NCBI GenBank assembly: GCA_022770425.1
Contig: JALEHY010000015.1
Coordinates: 1 to 38,029 of the forward strand
Length of the DNA stretch: 38,029 nucleotides
Source: Parvimonas sp.
GTDB taxonomy: Bacteria; Bacillota; Clostridia; Tissierellales; Peptoniphilaceae
Reading direction: 5' to 3'
Made by a program: the position numbers and the translations under genes. The notes beneath the pieces are model-generated. The model was given only the letters and a program-made list of their open reading frames with translations, did no database searches and had not been told where the DNA came from. Positions 1-8,269 of the stretch are shown piece after piece; the first letter of the stretch is position 1, and each line of letters opens with the position of its first letter.

Positions 1-68
1 TAAAGTGCAGAAGTCCTCCTTTTTTATTCTCAAAAACCAAAATCATATAAAAAAAGGAGAACAATATT

Positions 69-260
69 TTGGAAAATAGAAAATATTACCTCTATGTTAG
101 GGGAAAAGCGATAGAGGTTTAAGAAAACTTTTAGAAGATAAAATCTAAAAAACGATGAAAGGTTAAGTATTAAAAAAAGCTGCTTAACATTTTTTGATGG
201 AAATTAAAAATCATTAAAACATTGTTAGGTTATGCAGATAAAGAAAAAGACAAAAAATTA
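69..260 (+). pseudogene. Decayed ORF, relic of a mobile-element regulator
   Basis: Read from TTG at 69 the frame gives LENRKYYLYVRGKAIEV and then meets stop codons. The RKYYL-V-G--IEV pattern resembles the N-terminus of small sigma-factor-like regulators carried by Tn916/Tn1549-type elements. Several in-frame stops follow within 100 bases, so it cannot make a full protein. The family call is from memory of the motif and is weak; the broken state is seen directly. It lies beside a TnpW-like ORF, which fits a dead mobile element. Confidence 0.3.
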
Positions 261-351
261 AGATAGTCAATTGAACAGAGGATATCTGGCTAATTAAAAA
301 ACGAAATTTAATATTCAGGGTAATAATTTGTAAGATTAAAAGAACAAAGTT

Positions 352-380
352 AAACGGCCAGAAAAATCCGGTCGTTTTTT
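352..380 (+). terminator. Rho-independent terminator
   Basis: AAACGGCC (352-359) pairs with GGTCGTTT (370-377), allowing one G-U pair, and a T-run follows. It ends the decayed region on the left just before the TnpW-like ORF. Confidence 0.5.
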
Positions 381-404
381 GGTTGTAATAAACAGGAAGG
401 ATAT

Positions 405-590
405 ATGTACGAAAATAACAATGAACATAATATAGGAATAAAGACTGTAAAGAAAATTGGGAAAGTAACTTATGAGGTTGTTGTCCACTTTAATGAAAAT
501 GCAACTAAAACAATGCAAGATAAATTAAAACGTATAATGCTTATAGAAATGGAGAGTGAAAAACATCAAAAAAGTGATAAAAATGATTAG
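405..590 (+). CDS. TnpW-like small transposon protein
   Basis: 61 residues. The core (KKIGKVTYEVVVHFNENATKTMQDKLKRIML, written here only as the pattern KIG--TY-V--HF-E-A--T--DKL-RI) matches what I know of the TnpW family (PF14202), small proteins encoded next to the serine recombinase in Tn4451/CTn elements. The start has AGGAAGG at 394-400, four bases upstream of ATG. No recombinase follows: the next 550 bases hold only broken frames. The ORF is intact but probably orphaned. Its molecular role in the family is unknown. Family assignment is by eye and moderately secure. Confidence 0.6.
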   Translation: MYENNNEHNIGIKTVKKIGKVTYEVVVHFNENATKTMQDKLKRIMLIEMESEKHQKSDKND

Positions 591-903
591 AAAGTCTTTG
601 ACAAGTAGAAACAGGAAAAAGAACATTAAAAGTATTTATCGAAAGGATATATTTTAATGATGAAACAGTTACTTCGAAGCAAAAGGAAAAAGTATTATAC
701 ATTCAGATTTAATTAAGAGAAAAAACAAGATTCTTGATACTTTGAAAAAATTAATGGAGAAATTTAATACTTCGGTAACCAAAGTGGTTAAATTTTCCTT
801 CATATAAAGTGAAAGTAGAGTTTGACCTCCGGTGTTTTGTTAATAAAAATCTTTTTATGATAAATAGAATAAATACAAATCTAATATCCTTTTGAATATT
901 TGA

Positions 904-1125
904 TTTTTAAAAATTAATATAGGATGTTATCTGTTTGTTGAGAATTATAACCTATGTCAAGACTTTTCTGATGAAAAATTCGACTTAAATGAATATCAAA
1001 AGAAAAAGAGTGTTAAATATGAATACATAAAAAATAAGAGAGCCATTTATGGATAGCAGATAGAAGATGCACAGTCTTAAGGTCCTGATGATTACGGAAA
1101 TTTAGAAAAATATTTTAGAATAAAA
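904..1125 (+). pseudogene. Decayed ORF of unknown identity
   Basis: From 904 one frame runs about 45 codons without interruption, including DFSDEKFDLNEYQKKKSVKY. After AIYG it is cut by TAG at 1054, continues QIEDAQS, meets TAA at 1078, then continues GPDDYGNLEKYFR. The uneven but protein-like composition across both stops suggests a former gene. I do not recognise the family. In 591-903 I see only short frames full of stops (for example TSKQKEKVLYIQI near 674-712), probably more of the same relic. Nothing else is visible in this stretch. Confidence 0.35.
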
Positions 1126-1147
1126 AAAGCAGGTAAACCTGCTTTTT
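1122..1147 (-). terminator. Terminator of rpmE2
   Basis: GCAGG (1129-1133) pairs with CCTGC (1138-1142), extended by A-run/T-run pairing on both sides. On the minus strand the stem is followed by a U-tract, directly after the L31 stop codon at 1149. The symmetric T-run means it could also work on the plus strand. Confidence 0.7.
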
Positions 1148-1148
1148 A

Positions 1149-1394
1149 CTAATCTCTGTTGTATCTTTTTTTGAATTTTTCAATTCTACCACCTTTTTCA
1201 ACAAATCTTTGACGACCTGTGTAGAATGGGTGAGAGTCAGAACTTATTTCAACTTTGATTAATGGGTATGTGTTTCCATCTTCCATTTCTATTGTTTCAT
1301 TTGAAGTTTTAGTTGAACCGCAGATGAATTTATATCCGCTTGTTGTGTCCATAAAAACTACTTTATTGTATTCTGGATGTATCCCTTTTTTCAT
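1149..1394 (-). CDS. rpmE2: 50S ribosomal protein L31, type B
   Basis: 81 residues if begun at the ATG at 1394. This start has GAGGTG six bases upstream (1401-1406); a GTG three codons earlier overlaps that site and is unlikely. MKKGIHPEYNKVVFMDTTSGYKF, abbreviated, and VEISSDSHPFYTG are signature L31 segments. The paired CxxC zinc ligands of type A L31 are missing; only one Cys remains (FICGSTKT), which places it in the zinc-independent type B group. Such copies often replace the zinc form when zinc is scarce. It is monocistronic, with a promoter at 1439-1467 and a terminator immediately after. Confidence 0.95.
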   Translation of the reverse strand: MKKGIHPEYNKVVFMDTTSGYKFICGSTKTSNETIEMEDGNTYPLIKVEISSDSHPFYTGRQRFVEKGGRIEKFKKRYNRD

Positions 1395-1438
1395 TGTTTT
1401 CACCTCGCTTAAAAGTTGTAGATTTAATCACTTTGCAT

Positions 1439-1467
1439 ATTATAACATATTGTGTATTATAAATCAA
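1439..1467 (-). promoter_or_regulatory. Promoter of rpmE2
   Basis: On the minus strand TTGATT (1467-1462) and TATAAT (1444-1439) are separated by exactly 17 bases, a near-consensus housekeeping promoter. It sits about 35 bases upstream of the L31 Shine-Dalgarno. I see no Zur-like palindrome, but I cannot rule one out. Confidence 0.6.
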
Positions 1468-1550
1468 GAGGAATATTAATTTTTTTACTTGTTTATATGT
1501 AAAATTTTTTGAACTTTAATAAATTTTATTTATTGATAAAAAATAAATAT

Positions 1551-1579
1551 TTAACTTTTTAACTCTTTTATAATATAAT
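1551..1579 (+). promoter_or_regulatory. Probable promoter of the redox cluster
   Basis: TTAACT (1551-1556), 17 bases, then TATAAT (1574-1579), just ahead of the strong GGAGG site of the next gene. The -35 matches at four of six positions. A second TATAAT overlaps at 1569-1574. Confidence 0.35.
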
Positions 1580-1603
1580 TATTCATACAAGGAGGGTGAC
1601 TTT

Positions 1604-2776
1604 ATGATAGAGAAGGAGATTTCTAAAATAAAATTGCCAAGCAAATTTGAAGAATTTGCAGATGCAAGAAAAATCGGTTTTTTAAAAATGAAAGACCTTA
1701 AAGAAAGCGGAAAAAAAGTAGCAGGAGTTTTTTGTACATATACTCCGATGGAAATAATTTATGCGGCAGGAATGATACCTGTTAGTTTGTGTGCTACAAC
1801 CGAAGATTCAATAAAATATTCTGAGGCGGATTTACCTAAGAATTTATGTCCGTTGATTAGGTCAAGTTACGGGTTTGCTGTTAGTGATACTTGTCCTTAT
1901 TTTTATTTTTCTGATATTATTATCGGAGAAACTACTTGTGACGGAAAGAAAAAAATGTATGAACTTATGGGAGAGTTTAAGAATGTTCATATTATGCAAC
2001 TTCCTCAAAACAATCTTGATGAGTTATCACTGAAACTTTGGACAAATGAAATGTATAAGTTAAAAAGAAAATTGGAAGAAACTTTTAATGTTGAAATTAC
2101 TGATGAAAAACTTTGGGAAGCGATAAAATTCGGAAATCAAGAAAGAAAAAATTTAAGAAAATTTTTTGAACTTGGTAAATTAAATCCTTCGCCGTTAAGC
2201 GGAGTTACTATGAGTTCAACTCAGGACGGTTTCGGTTTTGAATTTGACAGAGAAAAGAAAAACAAAGAAATTGTTGAAAAAACTATGGAAATCTATGATT
2301 TTTGGGAACGTGAATACAAAGGTAAAGAGAGTAGCAGGCCGAGAATTTTAATAACAGGTTGTCCTGTAGGAGGAGTTAGGGAAAAAATACTTACTACAAT
2401 AGAAAAAGCGGGTGCTGATATTGTTGTTTATGAAAATTGTTCCGGAGTCAGAGAAAAACTTACTCTTATTGATGAAACTATGGATAACCCTATTGAAGCA
2501 ATTGCAAAAAAATATTTGAATATTAGTTGTTCTGTAATGTCTCCGAATAATAAAAGATTTGATGATTTAGATAAATTGATTGATGAATACGAAGTTGATG
2601 CAGTTATTGAGATTGTTCTTCAAGCCTGTCATACATTTGCAGTTGAGTCTACAAAAGTAAAAAAATTTGTTACTGAAAAAAAGGGGAAACCTTATATGTA
2701 CATAGAATCCGATTACTCTATGAATGATATCGGACAAGTTTCAACGAGAATTGAAGCATTTTTGGAGATGATTTAA
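1604..2776 (+). CDS. 2-hydroxyacyl-CoA dehydratase family protein, double-cubane cluster type
   Basis: 390 residues, HgdB/FldB/YjiM family (PF06050). It begins with an SD GGAGG nine bases before ATG. Cysteines stand at C44 (FCTYTP), C63, C82 (LCPLIRSS), C97 (DTCPYF) and C112 (TTCDGKKK), with further ones in TGCPVGG, ENCSGV and QACHTF. DTCPYF, TTCDGKKK and the two-lobed length match proteins that bind an unusual [8Fe-9S] double-cubane cluster, which accept very low-potential electrons from an ATP-dependent reductase. The natural substrate of that subfamily is not established. There is no separate alpha subunit gene, as expected for a double-cubane protein rather than a true dehydratase. The stop overlaps the next start (TAATG), so the two are translationally coupled. 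The exact subtype is inferred. Confidence 0.85.
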   Translation: MIEKEISKIKLPSKFEEFADARKIGFLKMKDLKESGKKVAGVFCTYTPMEIIYAAGMIPVSLCATTEDSIKYSEADLPKNLCPLIRSSYGFAVSDTCPYFYFSDIIIGETTCDGKKKMYELMGEFKNVHIMQLPQNNLDELSLKLWTNEMYKLKRKLEETFNVEITDEKLWEAIKFGNQERKNLRKFFELGKLNPSPLSGVTMSSTQDGFGFEFDREKKNKEIVEKTMEIYDFWEREYKGKESSRPRILITGCPVGGVREKILTTIEKAGADIVVYENCSGVREKLTLIDETMDNPIEAIAKKYLNISCSVMSPNNKRFDDLDKLIDEYEVDAVIEIVLQACHTFAVESTKVKKFVTEKKGKPYMYIESDYSMNDIGQVSTRIEAFLEMI

Positions 2777-3531
2777 TGAATATAGGAATAGATATTGGTT
2801 CTACTGCATCGAAAGTTGTGGTATATGATAAAGAAAAAGATGAAATTGTTTATAAGATATTGATGCCTACCGGTTGGAACAGTAAAGAAACTTCGTCTGA
2901 AATTTATAAAAAATTAATTTTAGAAGGCATTGACGTTGACAATTCTTATGTTGTCGCAACAGGTTACGGAAGAGTTTCGGTTCCTTATGCAAATAGAGTT
3001 GTTACAGAAATTACAACTCATGCGAAAGGTGCAATGTATCTTTTAAAATCAGATTGTGATGTTATAGATATTGGAGGGCAAGATACAAAAATAATAAATA
3101 TAACAAACGGAGTAGTCAGTGATTTTATTATGAATGATAAGTGTTCTGCAGGAACAGGTAAATTTTTGGAAGTTATGAGTAATCGTTTAGGACTTACACT
3201 TGAGGAAATGTTTGAATTTTCAAAATTAGGAAAACCTGTTTCTATAAGTTCAACTTGTACGGTTTTTGCAGAGTCTGAAGTTATTTCTCTTATGGGACAA
3301 GGAGCATCAAAAGAGGATATCGCAAGTGGAGTTGTAAATTCCATTGCAAATAAAGTTGTGGGACAGACCAGAAGATTTAGAAATAAATCTGATATTTACT
3401 TTTTGACCGGAGGATTTTCAAATACTCCTTACATGGTAGATTTATTAAGTAAATTGTTGGGGAAAGAAGTAAAAACTCATGAGCTTGGTAGATTTGCGGG
3501 AGCTTTGGGATCTGCGTTAATTGAAAAATAA
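2776..3531 (+). CDS. ATP-dependent activator/reductase of the double-cubane protein (BcrAD/BadFG family)
   Basis: 251 residues, the usual size of HgdC/YjiL-type activators. The ASKHA ATPase phosphate loops are NIGIDIGSTASK (residues 2-13) and DIGGQDTK near residue 97. The ligands of the bridging [4Fe-4S] cluster of the homodimer are C123 (KCSAGTGKFLE) and C161 (STCTVFAESE). In the family the protein couples ATP hydrolysis to pushing one low-potential electron into the partner. The overlapping start with the preceding gene supports an obligate pair. Nothing is missing from the conserved motifs I can see. Confidence 0.9.
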   Translation: MNIGIDIGSTASKVVVYDKEKDEIVYKILMPTGWNSKETSSEIYKKLILEGIDVDNSYVVATGYGRVSVPYANRVVTEITTHAKGAMYLLKSDCDVIDIGGQDTKIINITNGVVSDFIMNDKCSAGTGKFLEVMSNRLGLTLEEMFEFSKLGKPVSISSTCTVFAESEVISLMGQGASKEDIASGVVNSIANKVVGQTRRFRNKSDIYFLTGGFSNTPYMVDLLSKLLGKEVKTHELGRFAGALGSALIEK

Positions 3532-3554
3532 AAATTTTATTAGGAGGATTTTTT

Positions 3555-4475
3555 ATGGCTTTTTTAAAAAAATTACCAATACCTATAGCAGGTTTGATAT
3601 TATCAATGTTTGCTCTTGGAAATTTGTTACAGTCTTACAGTTTAACTATAAGATTGTGTATAGGAGCTATAGCTGGAGTGCTCTATGTTATTTATGTACT
3701 TAAAGTAATGGTGTTAAATGTAAAATTAAAAGAGCAATTTAATAACCCGATTATAGCAAGTGTATTTTTAACTATAACTATGGCGACTATGTTAATCTCG
3801 ACATATTTAAAGCCTTATTCACAAATTTGTGCGAATATAATTTGGTTTTTTGGATTTATAGGACATTCTTTATTGATAATTTGGTTTAGTATGAAGTTTT
3901 TAGCTAATTTTTCAATAAAAAAAGTTTTTCCGTCTTGGTACATAGTTTATGTTGGAATTGCGACTGCGAGTGTGACTGCTCCTGCGGTTCAACAAACAGT
4001 ATTAGGACAATATGCGTTTTGGTTTGCGTTTATATCTTATATTATTTTATTACCGTTTATATGTTATAGGGTATTTAAAGTCAAAGAAGTTCCCGAACCT
4101 GCAAAACCTACATTTGTAATTCTCTGTGCACCCGCTTCACTGTTGCTTGCCGGATATATGAACTCATTTGCAACGAAAAGTTTGGCTATGTCTGTTTTAT
4201 TATTTATATTTTCGACAGTTTTTTATTTAATTGTCCTTGTAAATATTCCGAAGTTGTTGAAATTAAAATTTTCACCGGGATTTTCGGCATTTACATTTCC
4301 TTTGGTAATAACTGCGTTAGCTACTAAACTTTTTAATGGATATCTTATAAAGTTGAATGGAAGTGTAAATTATATTTTGAAAGTTTTAGTAAATTTCGAA
4401 GAAATTATAGCTGTGATATTTGTTTTATATGTATTTATAGGCTATATGAAATTGCTGTTTTCAAATGAAAAATAA
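3555..4475 (+). CDS. TDT/SLAC1-family membrane transporter (TehA-like)
   Basis: 306 residues, almost wholly hydrophobic with about ten transmembrane segments, beginning with the pattern KLPIPIAGLILSMFALGNL typical of tellurite-resistance/dicarboxylate transporters (PF03595). SD AGGAGG is at 3542-3547, eight bases from ATG, and 23 bases separate it from the activator gene, so it belongs to the same operon. Known family members move anions such as dicarboxylates, sulfite or chloride, so here it may import or export the substrate of the iron-sulfur system. That link is inference from position. The family call is from the N-terminus and topology and is fairly secure; the substrate is unknown. Confidence 0.7.
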   Translation: MAFLKKLPIPIAGLILSMFALGNLLQSYSLTIRLCIGAIAGVLYVIYVLKVMVLNVKLKEQFNNPIIASVFLTITMATMLISTYLKPYSQICANIIWFFGFIGHSLLIIWFSMKFLANFSIKKVFPSWYIVYVGIATASVTAPAVQQTVLGQYAFWFAFISYIILLPFICYRVFKVKEVPEPAKPTFVILCAPASLLLAGYMNSFATKSLAMSVLLFIFSTVFYLIVLVNIPKLLKLKFSPGFSAFTFPLVITALATKLFNGYLIKLNGSVNYILKVLVNFEEIIAVIFVLYVFIGYMKLLFSNEK

Positions 4476-4642
4476 TAATTTTAATTAACTGTATTATTAC
4501 AGTGTAAAGAACAATTTAAAATTTAAGTATATGTAAATTATTTAATTTATAGAGTGGAAGTACATAATACTAAAGTTACATATTAAATACCGCTCTAAAT
4601 TTAATTATAGTCTTATTATATTAGGAAAATTTAGGAGGTTTT

Positions 4643-5443
4643 ATGAACATTCGAGAAAGTGTGAAATTATTTGAATCATATTTAGATTTGGAACGCCGTC
4701 CCGTAGGAATAAAATTCTTTAAAGACGAAGAAAGTTATCGAAAATTTGAAGTACCTGAAAGAGAAACAAAAGTGACTTATTGTAACTCTGTCAATTTGGC
4801 ATCAAAAGGAGAAAGTATAAAGATAAGAAAAGCACATCAAGGTTGTCCTAACGGAAAAACCGCTTTTGGATTTAACCCTGTACCTGAACCTATTGCATCA
4901 GGTAAGGGAAGATTAAGTAAAAATATTTATAATGATTTGGAGATTTCTAAAAGTGTTTCAGATGAAATGGTATTTTTAAAAGGAGATCAAATATATGGTA
5001 TGGCAGTTATGCCGCTTGAAAATTTTAAAGAAAATCCCGATGTTGTTGTAATAATTTCAAAAGCATATAATATAATGAGAGTTGTTCATGGGTATTCATA
5101 TTTTTATGGTTATTCTCCGACATTTAAAAGTGTCGGTCTACAAGCTGTTTGTCATGATATAACTACATTACCTTATGAAACGGAAGGAATAAATGTAACT
5201 TTTCTTTGTCCCGGAACAAGACTTGTAGCAAATTGGCATCCTGACGAATTAGGAATAGGAATGGCTTGGAAATATTGGTATGAGGTAGTTGAAGGAATAG
5301 TTCAAACTGCAAATCCGTTTGAAAGAAATAATAATAAGAGAAAAATAATAAAAAAATTGAAAAAAAATAATTTTAATGGCGATGTGATTGAGTTGAATAA
5401 AAACTATGATACGGGAAGTTATACAGGAGGAAAAGTTGAATAA
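4643..5443 (+). CDS. DUF169 protein
   Basis: 266 residues. LERRPVGIKFF at residues 16-26 is the DUF169 (COG2043) opening. Cysteines in TYCNSV, QGCPNG, AVCHD and FLCPGTR are spread over the chain and look like metal or cluster ligands. The C-terminus is Lys/Asn-rich. SD TTAGGAGG precedes ATG. 167 bases separate it from the transporter, with a small hairpin (ACTGTA-TTAT-TACAGT, 4487-4502) but no T-run, so it may be co-transcribed. The family has no established biochemical role; its setting beside a low-potential iron-sulfur pair suggests a redox or cofactor function, by inference only. Confidence 0.8.
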   Translation: MNIRESVKLFESYLDLERRPVGIKFFKDEESYRKFEVPERETKVTYCNSVNLASKGESIKIRKAHQGCPNGKTAFGFNPVPEPIASGKGRLSKNIYNDLEISKSVSDEMVFLKGDQIYGMAVMPLENFKENPDVVVIISKAYNIMRVVHGYSYFYGYSPTFKSVGLQAVCHDITTLPYETEGINVTFLCPGTRLVANWHPDELGIGMAWKYWYEVVEGIVQTANPFERNNNKRKIIKKLKKNNFNGDVIELNKNYDTGSYTGGKVE

Positions 5444-5466
5444 TTTACTTTTGTATAAATTATTTT

Positions 5467-5497
5467 AAAGCTGAGAAATAAAAATCTCAGCTTTTTT
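5467..5497 (+). terminator. Rho-independent terminator
   Basis: AAAGCTGAGA (5467-5476) and TCTCAGCTTT (5485-5494) form a perfect 10-bp stem with an 8-base loop, followed by T residues. It closes the redox cluster. Confidence 0.85.
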
Positions 5498-5631
5498 ATC
5501 TGAAATGAAATTATATTATTAAAAGCAAATTATCGGTATAAAATTATTTTTTAAAAATGTACAATAAAATTCTTTCAATTTTTATTTAATGTATTTTGAA
5601 ATGTAAAAGCAATATACTTGTGTAAGTTAAT

Positions 5632-5660
5632 TTGAATATAAAGTGTATTTGTGTTATAAT
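5632..5660 (+). promoter_or_regulatory. Promoter of the Nudix-whiA operon
   Basis: TTGAAT (5632-5637), 17 bases, TATAAT (5655-5660), about 23 bases before the Shine-Dalgarno of the Nudix gene. Confidence 0.7.
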
Positions 5661-5693
5661 AACAATTAGTTTGTGATTAATATAGGGGGATTT

Positions 5694-6101
5694 ATGTTAG
5701 AAATTAGTGCTGGTGGTGTTGTTATACACGATGGACAATTTCTCTTGTTAAAAAAATTCAGTAATGAATGGGTATTACCCAAAGGAAGACTTGAAAGTGA
5801 TGAAACTTTGGAAATTGCTGCAATTAGAGAAGTTAAGGAAGAGTCCGGAATAGACGCAAGTATAGTGCGATATTTGGGTTTTGTAAAATATGATTATCAA
5901 CACAATGACGGTGAAAAAGTCAAAAAGACTGTTCATTATTTTTATATGAAACCTGATGAAATAAAATTAAATCCTCAAAGAGAAGAGGGTTTTGTTGAGG
6001 CAATATTTTTGCCTTATGAAAAGGCGATAAAACTCGTAAAACATGATGCAGAGAAAAATATGTTAAAGAGTGCAAAGTATTTTTACGATAAGAAGAAATA
6101 G
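5694..6101 (+). CDS. Nudix hydrolase
   Basis: 135 residues from the ATG at 5694, which follows AGGGGGA at 5684-5690; an upstream GTG at 5673 lies before that site and is rejected. A complete Nudix box spans residues 31-53: G31, E37, R45-E46 and E49-E50 with S-G-I closing, fitting Gx5Ex7REUxEExGU. The N-terminal ISAGGVV and VLPKG fit the small Ap4A/MutT-like group that removes nucleoside diphosphate derivatives. Two bases separate it from whiA. In Bacillus a Nudix gene (yvcI) also leads the rapZ-yvcK-whiA operon; here those two middle genes are absent. The true substrate cannot be read from sequence. Confidence 0.9.
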   Translation: MLEISAGGVVIHDGQFLLLKKFSNEWVLPKGRLESDETLEIAAIREVKEESGIDASIVRYLGFVKYDYQHNDGEKVKKTVHYFYMKPDEIKLNPQREEGFVEAIFLPYEKAIKLVKHDAEKNMLKSAKYFYDKKK

Positions 6102-6103
6102 AT

Positions 6104-7024
6104 ATGGTATTTTCAACTGAATTAAAAAATGAATTGGCAAGGGTAGAAATAGTTGATGTTTTTGATTCTGTTTCTGAACTTTCTGCATTTATCAGAACGA
6201 ACGGAACGGTTGTTATAAGTAATTTTTCTTTTAATTTGCGTTTTGAAACTACTAATAACGCAATTATTAGGCGAATTTTTAAACTTTTTAAGTTTCTTTA
6301 TGATTATGACGGAAAAATTATTATTTCAAAGATTTCAAACTTAAGACGGAACAATGTTTATAAAATGATTATTGAAGATGCAAAAGTATCCGAAAAATTT
6401 TTAAGTGATGTTTATTTTTCAGATTTTGACAGTCTTTTTTTAAAAGATGATTTGTATGAAAGAGTTGTTGTTGGTAAATCTTTTGCAAAAGAATTTTTGC
6501 GTGGAGTTTTCTTAGGATCGGGTTCTATTTCAAATCCGGATAAAAATTATCATCTTGAATTTACATTAAATTCGACAGAACTTTCTGATTTTGTAATCAA
6601 ATGTCTGAAGATTTTTAAGATTAAAGCAAAGAGTATTGAAAAAAAAGGTCAAATTATAGTTTATGTTAAAGACAGTGAGATGATTTCGGATTTTCTTTCC
6701 CTGATAGGAGCGGTAAATACTCTGTTTAAGTTTGAAGATATAAGAATGATAAAAGAAATTAAAAACAAGGCAAATAGAGTTACCAACTGTGAAACTGCAA
6801 ATTTTGAAAAGACTATGAATACTGCGTTTAGCCAAATTGATGCAATAAAGTTGGTTTATGAAAAGTACGGAAAATCTAATTTGGATAAGTCTTTGTTAGA
6901 ACTTTGCGAGCTTAGAATTAAAAATCCGAGTTATTCCCTGCAACAGTTAGCAGATATTTTAAAAATCAGTAAATCAGGAGTAAATCACAGATTTAAGAAA
7001 ATAATGGAAATGTCGAAAAAATAA
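6104..7024 (+). CDS. whiA: WhiA, DNA-binding division/sporulation-type regulator
   Basis: 306 residues, normal for WhiA. The N-terminal half is a LAGLIDADG-homing-endonuclease-like fold without nuclease function; its signature is FLRGVFLGSGSISNPDKNY near residues 133-151. The C-terminal third (LDKSLLELCELRIKNPSYSL onward) is a helix-turn-helix with SLQQLADILKISKSGVNHRF. In Gram-positives WhiA affects division and chromosome segregation. Co-transcribed with the Nudix gene. Confidence 0.95.
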   Translation: MVFSTELKNELARVEIVDVFDSVSELSAFIRTNGTVVISNFSFNLRFETTNNAIIRRIFKLFKFLYDYDGKIIISKISNLRRNNVYKMIIEDAKVSEKFLSDVYFSDFDSLFLKDDLYERVVVGKSFAKEFLRGVFLGSGSISNPDKNYHLEFTLNSTELSDFVIKCLKIFKIKAKSIEKKGQIIVYVKDSEMISDFLSLIGAVNTLFKFEDIRMIKEIKNKANRVTNCETANFEKTMNTAFSQIDAIKLVYEKYGKSNLDKSLLELCELRIKNPSYSLQQLADILKISKSGVNHRFKKIMEMSKK

Positions 7025-7083
7025 AAAAGTGACAGTAGAAGGTATAGAATAATTACACTTTTCTACTGCCACTTTTATTTTTT
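7025..7083. terminator. Bidirectional terminator between convergent genes
   Basis: AAAAGTGACAGTAGAA (7025-7040) pairs with TTCTACTGCCACTTTT (7061-7076) with one mismatch, and A- and T-runs flank it. It serves whiA on the plus strand and overlaps the stop codon of the minus-strand hydrolase. Confidence 0.75.
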
Positions 7084-7965
7084 TAATTTTAATATTTGTT
7101 TTGTTTCAAAGTTTTTAAAATCATTAAACGAAAACTCATTTATGTAATTTGAATTTACATAATTTAAATAGTATTTTTTATCTTTTTGAGTTATGGCTGA
7201 GTAATATAATGTTATACTCGGAAGTTTTAAAAGTTCTTTCTCGAACATTTCTTCACTTATGGTAAATTTCTTTAAAATTTTTAGCATAAGTTTTAAATTT
7301 GAAATATCTTCATCGATCTTATTTATTTCATTTAATTCATCAAATGCTCTTAAAAATCTTTTTGTAGGTGTTATCATATTTCCTTTTAATTCTTTTTTTT
7401 CAAGATATTTATGTAAATTTTTTATATGAGTTTCAAATTTAGGACTGTTTGTCATAATATTGTAAGGATTTTCTTTTACTTTTATTTCTCCGTTATCTAT
7501 TTCTAAAATTAAACTTTTATTGTATTTATCTGTAAACATATAGTGATAATGTCTGGAAAAGTTTTTATCGTCAACCGATGATTTTTCAACTATAAATACT
7601 TCTTTTGAAAGTTTTTTGATTTCTTCTAAACTTTTACAATTTGTAAGAAAAAAATTAAGTAATTTGGTTGACGTTATATTTAGTTTTTCTTTTTTTATAA
7701 TTTTAGGAAAAGACATTACATTTCTAAAAGAGTTCGTACAACCGAGTAGTCCCGTTTCATTTATTCCGTCAAGTAAATGTTCATAGCCTTCAAAGGTTGT
7801 TCCCATAATTTTATATTTTGTATATAATTTATTTCCTAACACATCGCTATCAAAATGACAATTTTTGGGGAAATACATAAAACTGTATTTGTGAGTTTTT
7901 GGTAAATCCATTGTTCTTCCGAGAACTACGTCATTATTTCTCGAAAATGAGAAAGTTGTGCACAT
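7075..7965 (-). CDS. Choloylglycine hydrolase/penicillin V acylase family Ntn-hydrolase
   Basis: 296 residues from ATG at 7965, which has GAGGTG (7972-7977) six bases upstream; a GTG at 7974 overlaps that site. Removal of Met exposes C2 (MCTTFSFS), the nucleophile of this family (PF02275). R17 and D20 (GRTMDL), an Asn in NIMTNSPKFE and an Arg in PTKRFLRAF match the known active-site set. Family enzymes cleave linear amide bonds in conjugated bile acids or penicillin V; which one applies here is not decidable by eye. It is slightly shorter than the usual 315-330. There is no signal peptide, so it is cytoplasmic. It is the last chromosomal-looking gene before the element. Confidence 0.88.
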   Translation of the reverse strand: MCTTFSFSRNNDVVLGRTMDLPKTHKYSFMYFPKNCHFDSDVLGNKLYTKYKIMGTTFEGYEHLLDGINETGLLGCTNSFRNVMSFPKIIKKEKLNITSTKLLNFFLTNCKSLEEIKKLSKEVFIVEKSSVDDKNFSRHYHYMFTDKYNKSLILEIDNGEIKVKENPYNIMTNSPKFETHIKNLHKYLEKKELKGNMITPTKRFLRAFDELNEINKIDEDISNLKLMLKILKKFTISEEMFEKELLKLPSITLYYSAITQKDKKYYLNYVNSNYINEFSFNDFKNFETKQILKLKK

Positions 7966-8050
7966 TTTTATCACCTCATTGATATTATAGCAAAAAAATT
8001 ATAAAAAATGAATTATGAATTAAAAAATATGTAGGTTCTCAAAAGATGTG

Positions 8051-8215
8051 AATAATAGATATGGATATTGAAAAATCAATATTTATATCTATTTTTTTTT
8101 ATCTAAAAAGGGTTTTAAAAGCTACTTATATAATTTAAAGTGATAGAAATAATAGATATAGATATTGACAAATATTTATAAATGGAACTTGACAAGTCAA
8201 TATTATTTTCTATCA
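8051..8215. repeat. Direct and inverted repeats in the non-coding leader of the element
   Basis: AATAATAGATATGGATATTG (8051-8070) recurs with one change at 8148-8167. Around the first copy, AATAGATAT pairs with ATATCTATT further on (to about 8092). Around the second, TGATAGAAATAATA (8141-8154) pairs with TATTATTTTCTATCA (8201-8215) with one base gap, enclosing TTGAC-AA-GTCAA (8189-8200). The 7966-8536 interval has no gene. The repeats may be element-end, integrase-arm or replication-control sites; no integrase is present to decide. Confidence 0.5.
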
Positions 8216-8269
8216 CTATAATTTTTATAGTTAAATGTATAGAAATGTTGTTGCTAAAAACAATTAAAG

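Noticed and set aside
7984..8003. TATAAT boxes on the minus strand upstream of the choloylglycine hydrolase gene
   Set aside because: Neither has a credible -35 at 16-18 bases, and the nearer would leave almost no leader, so I did not call a promoter.
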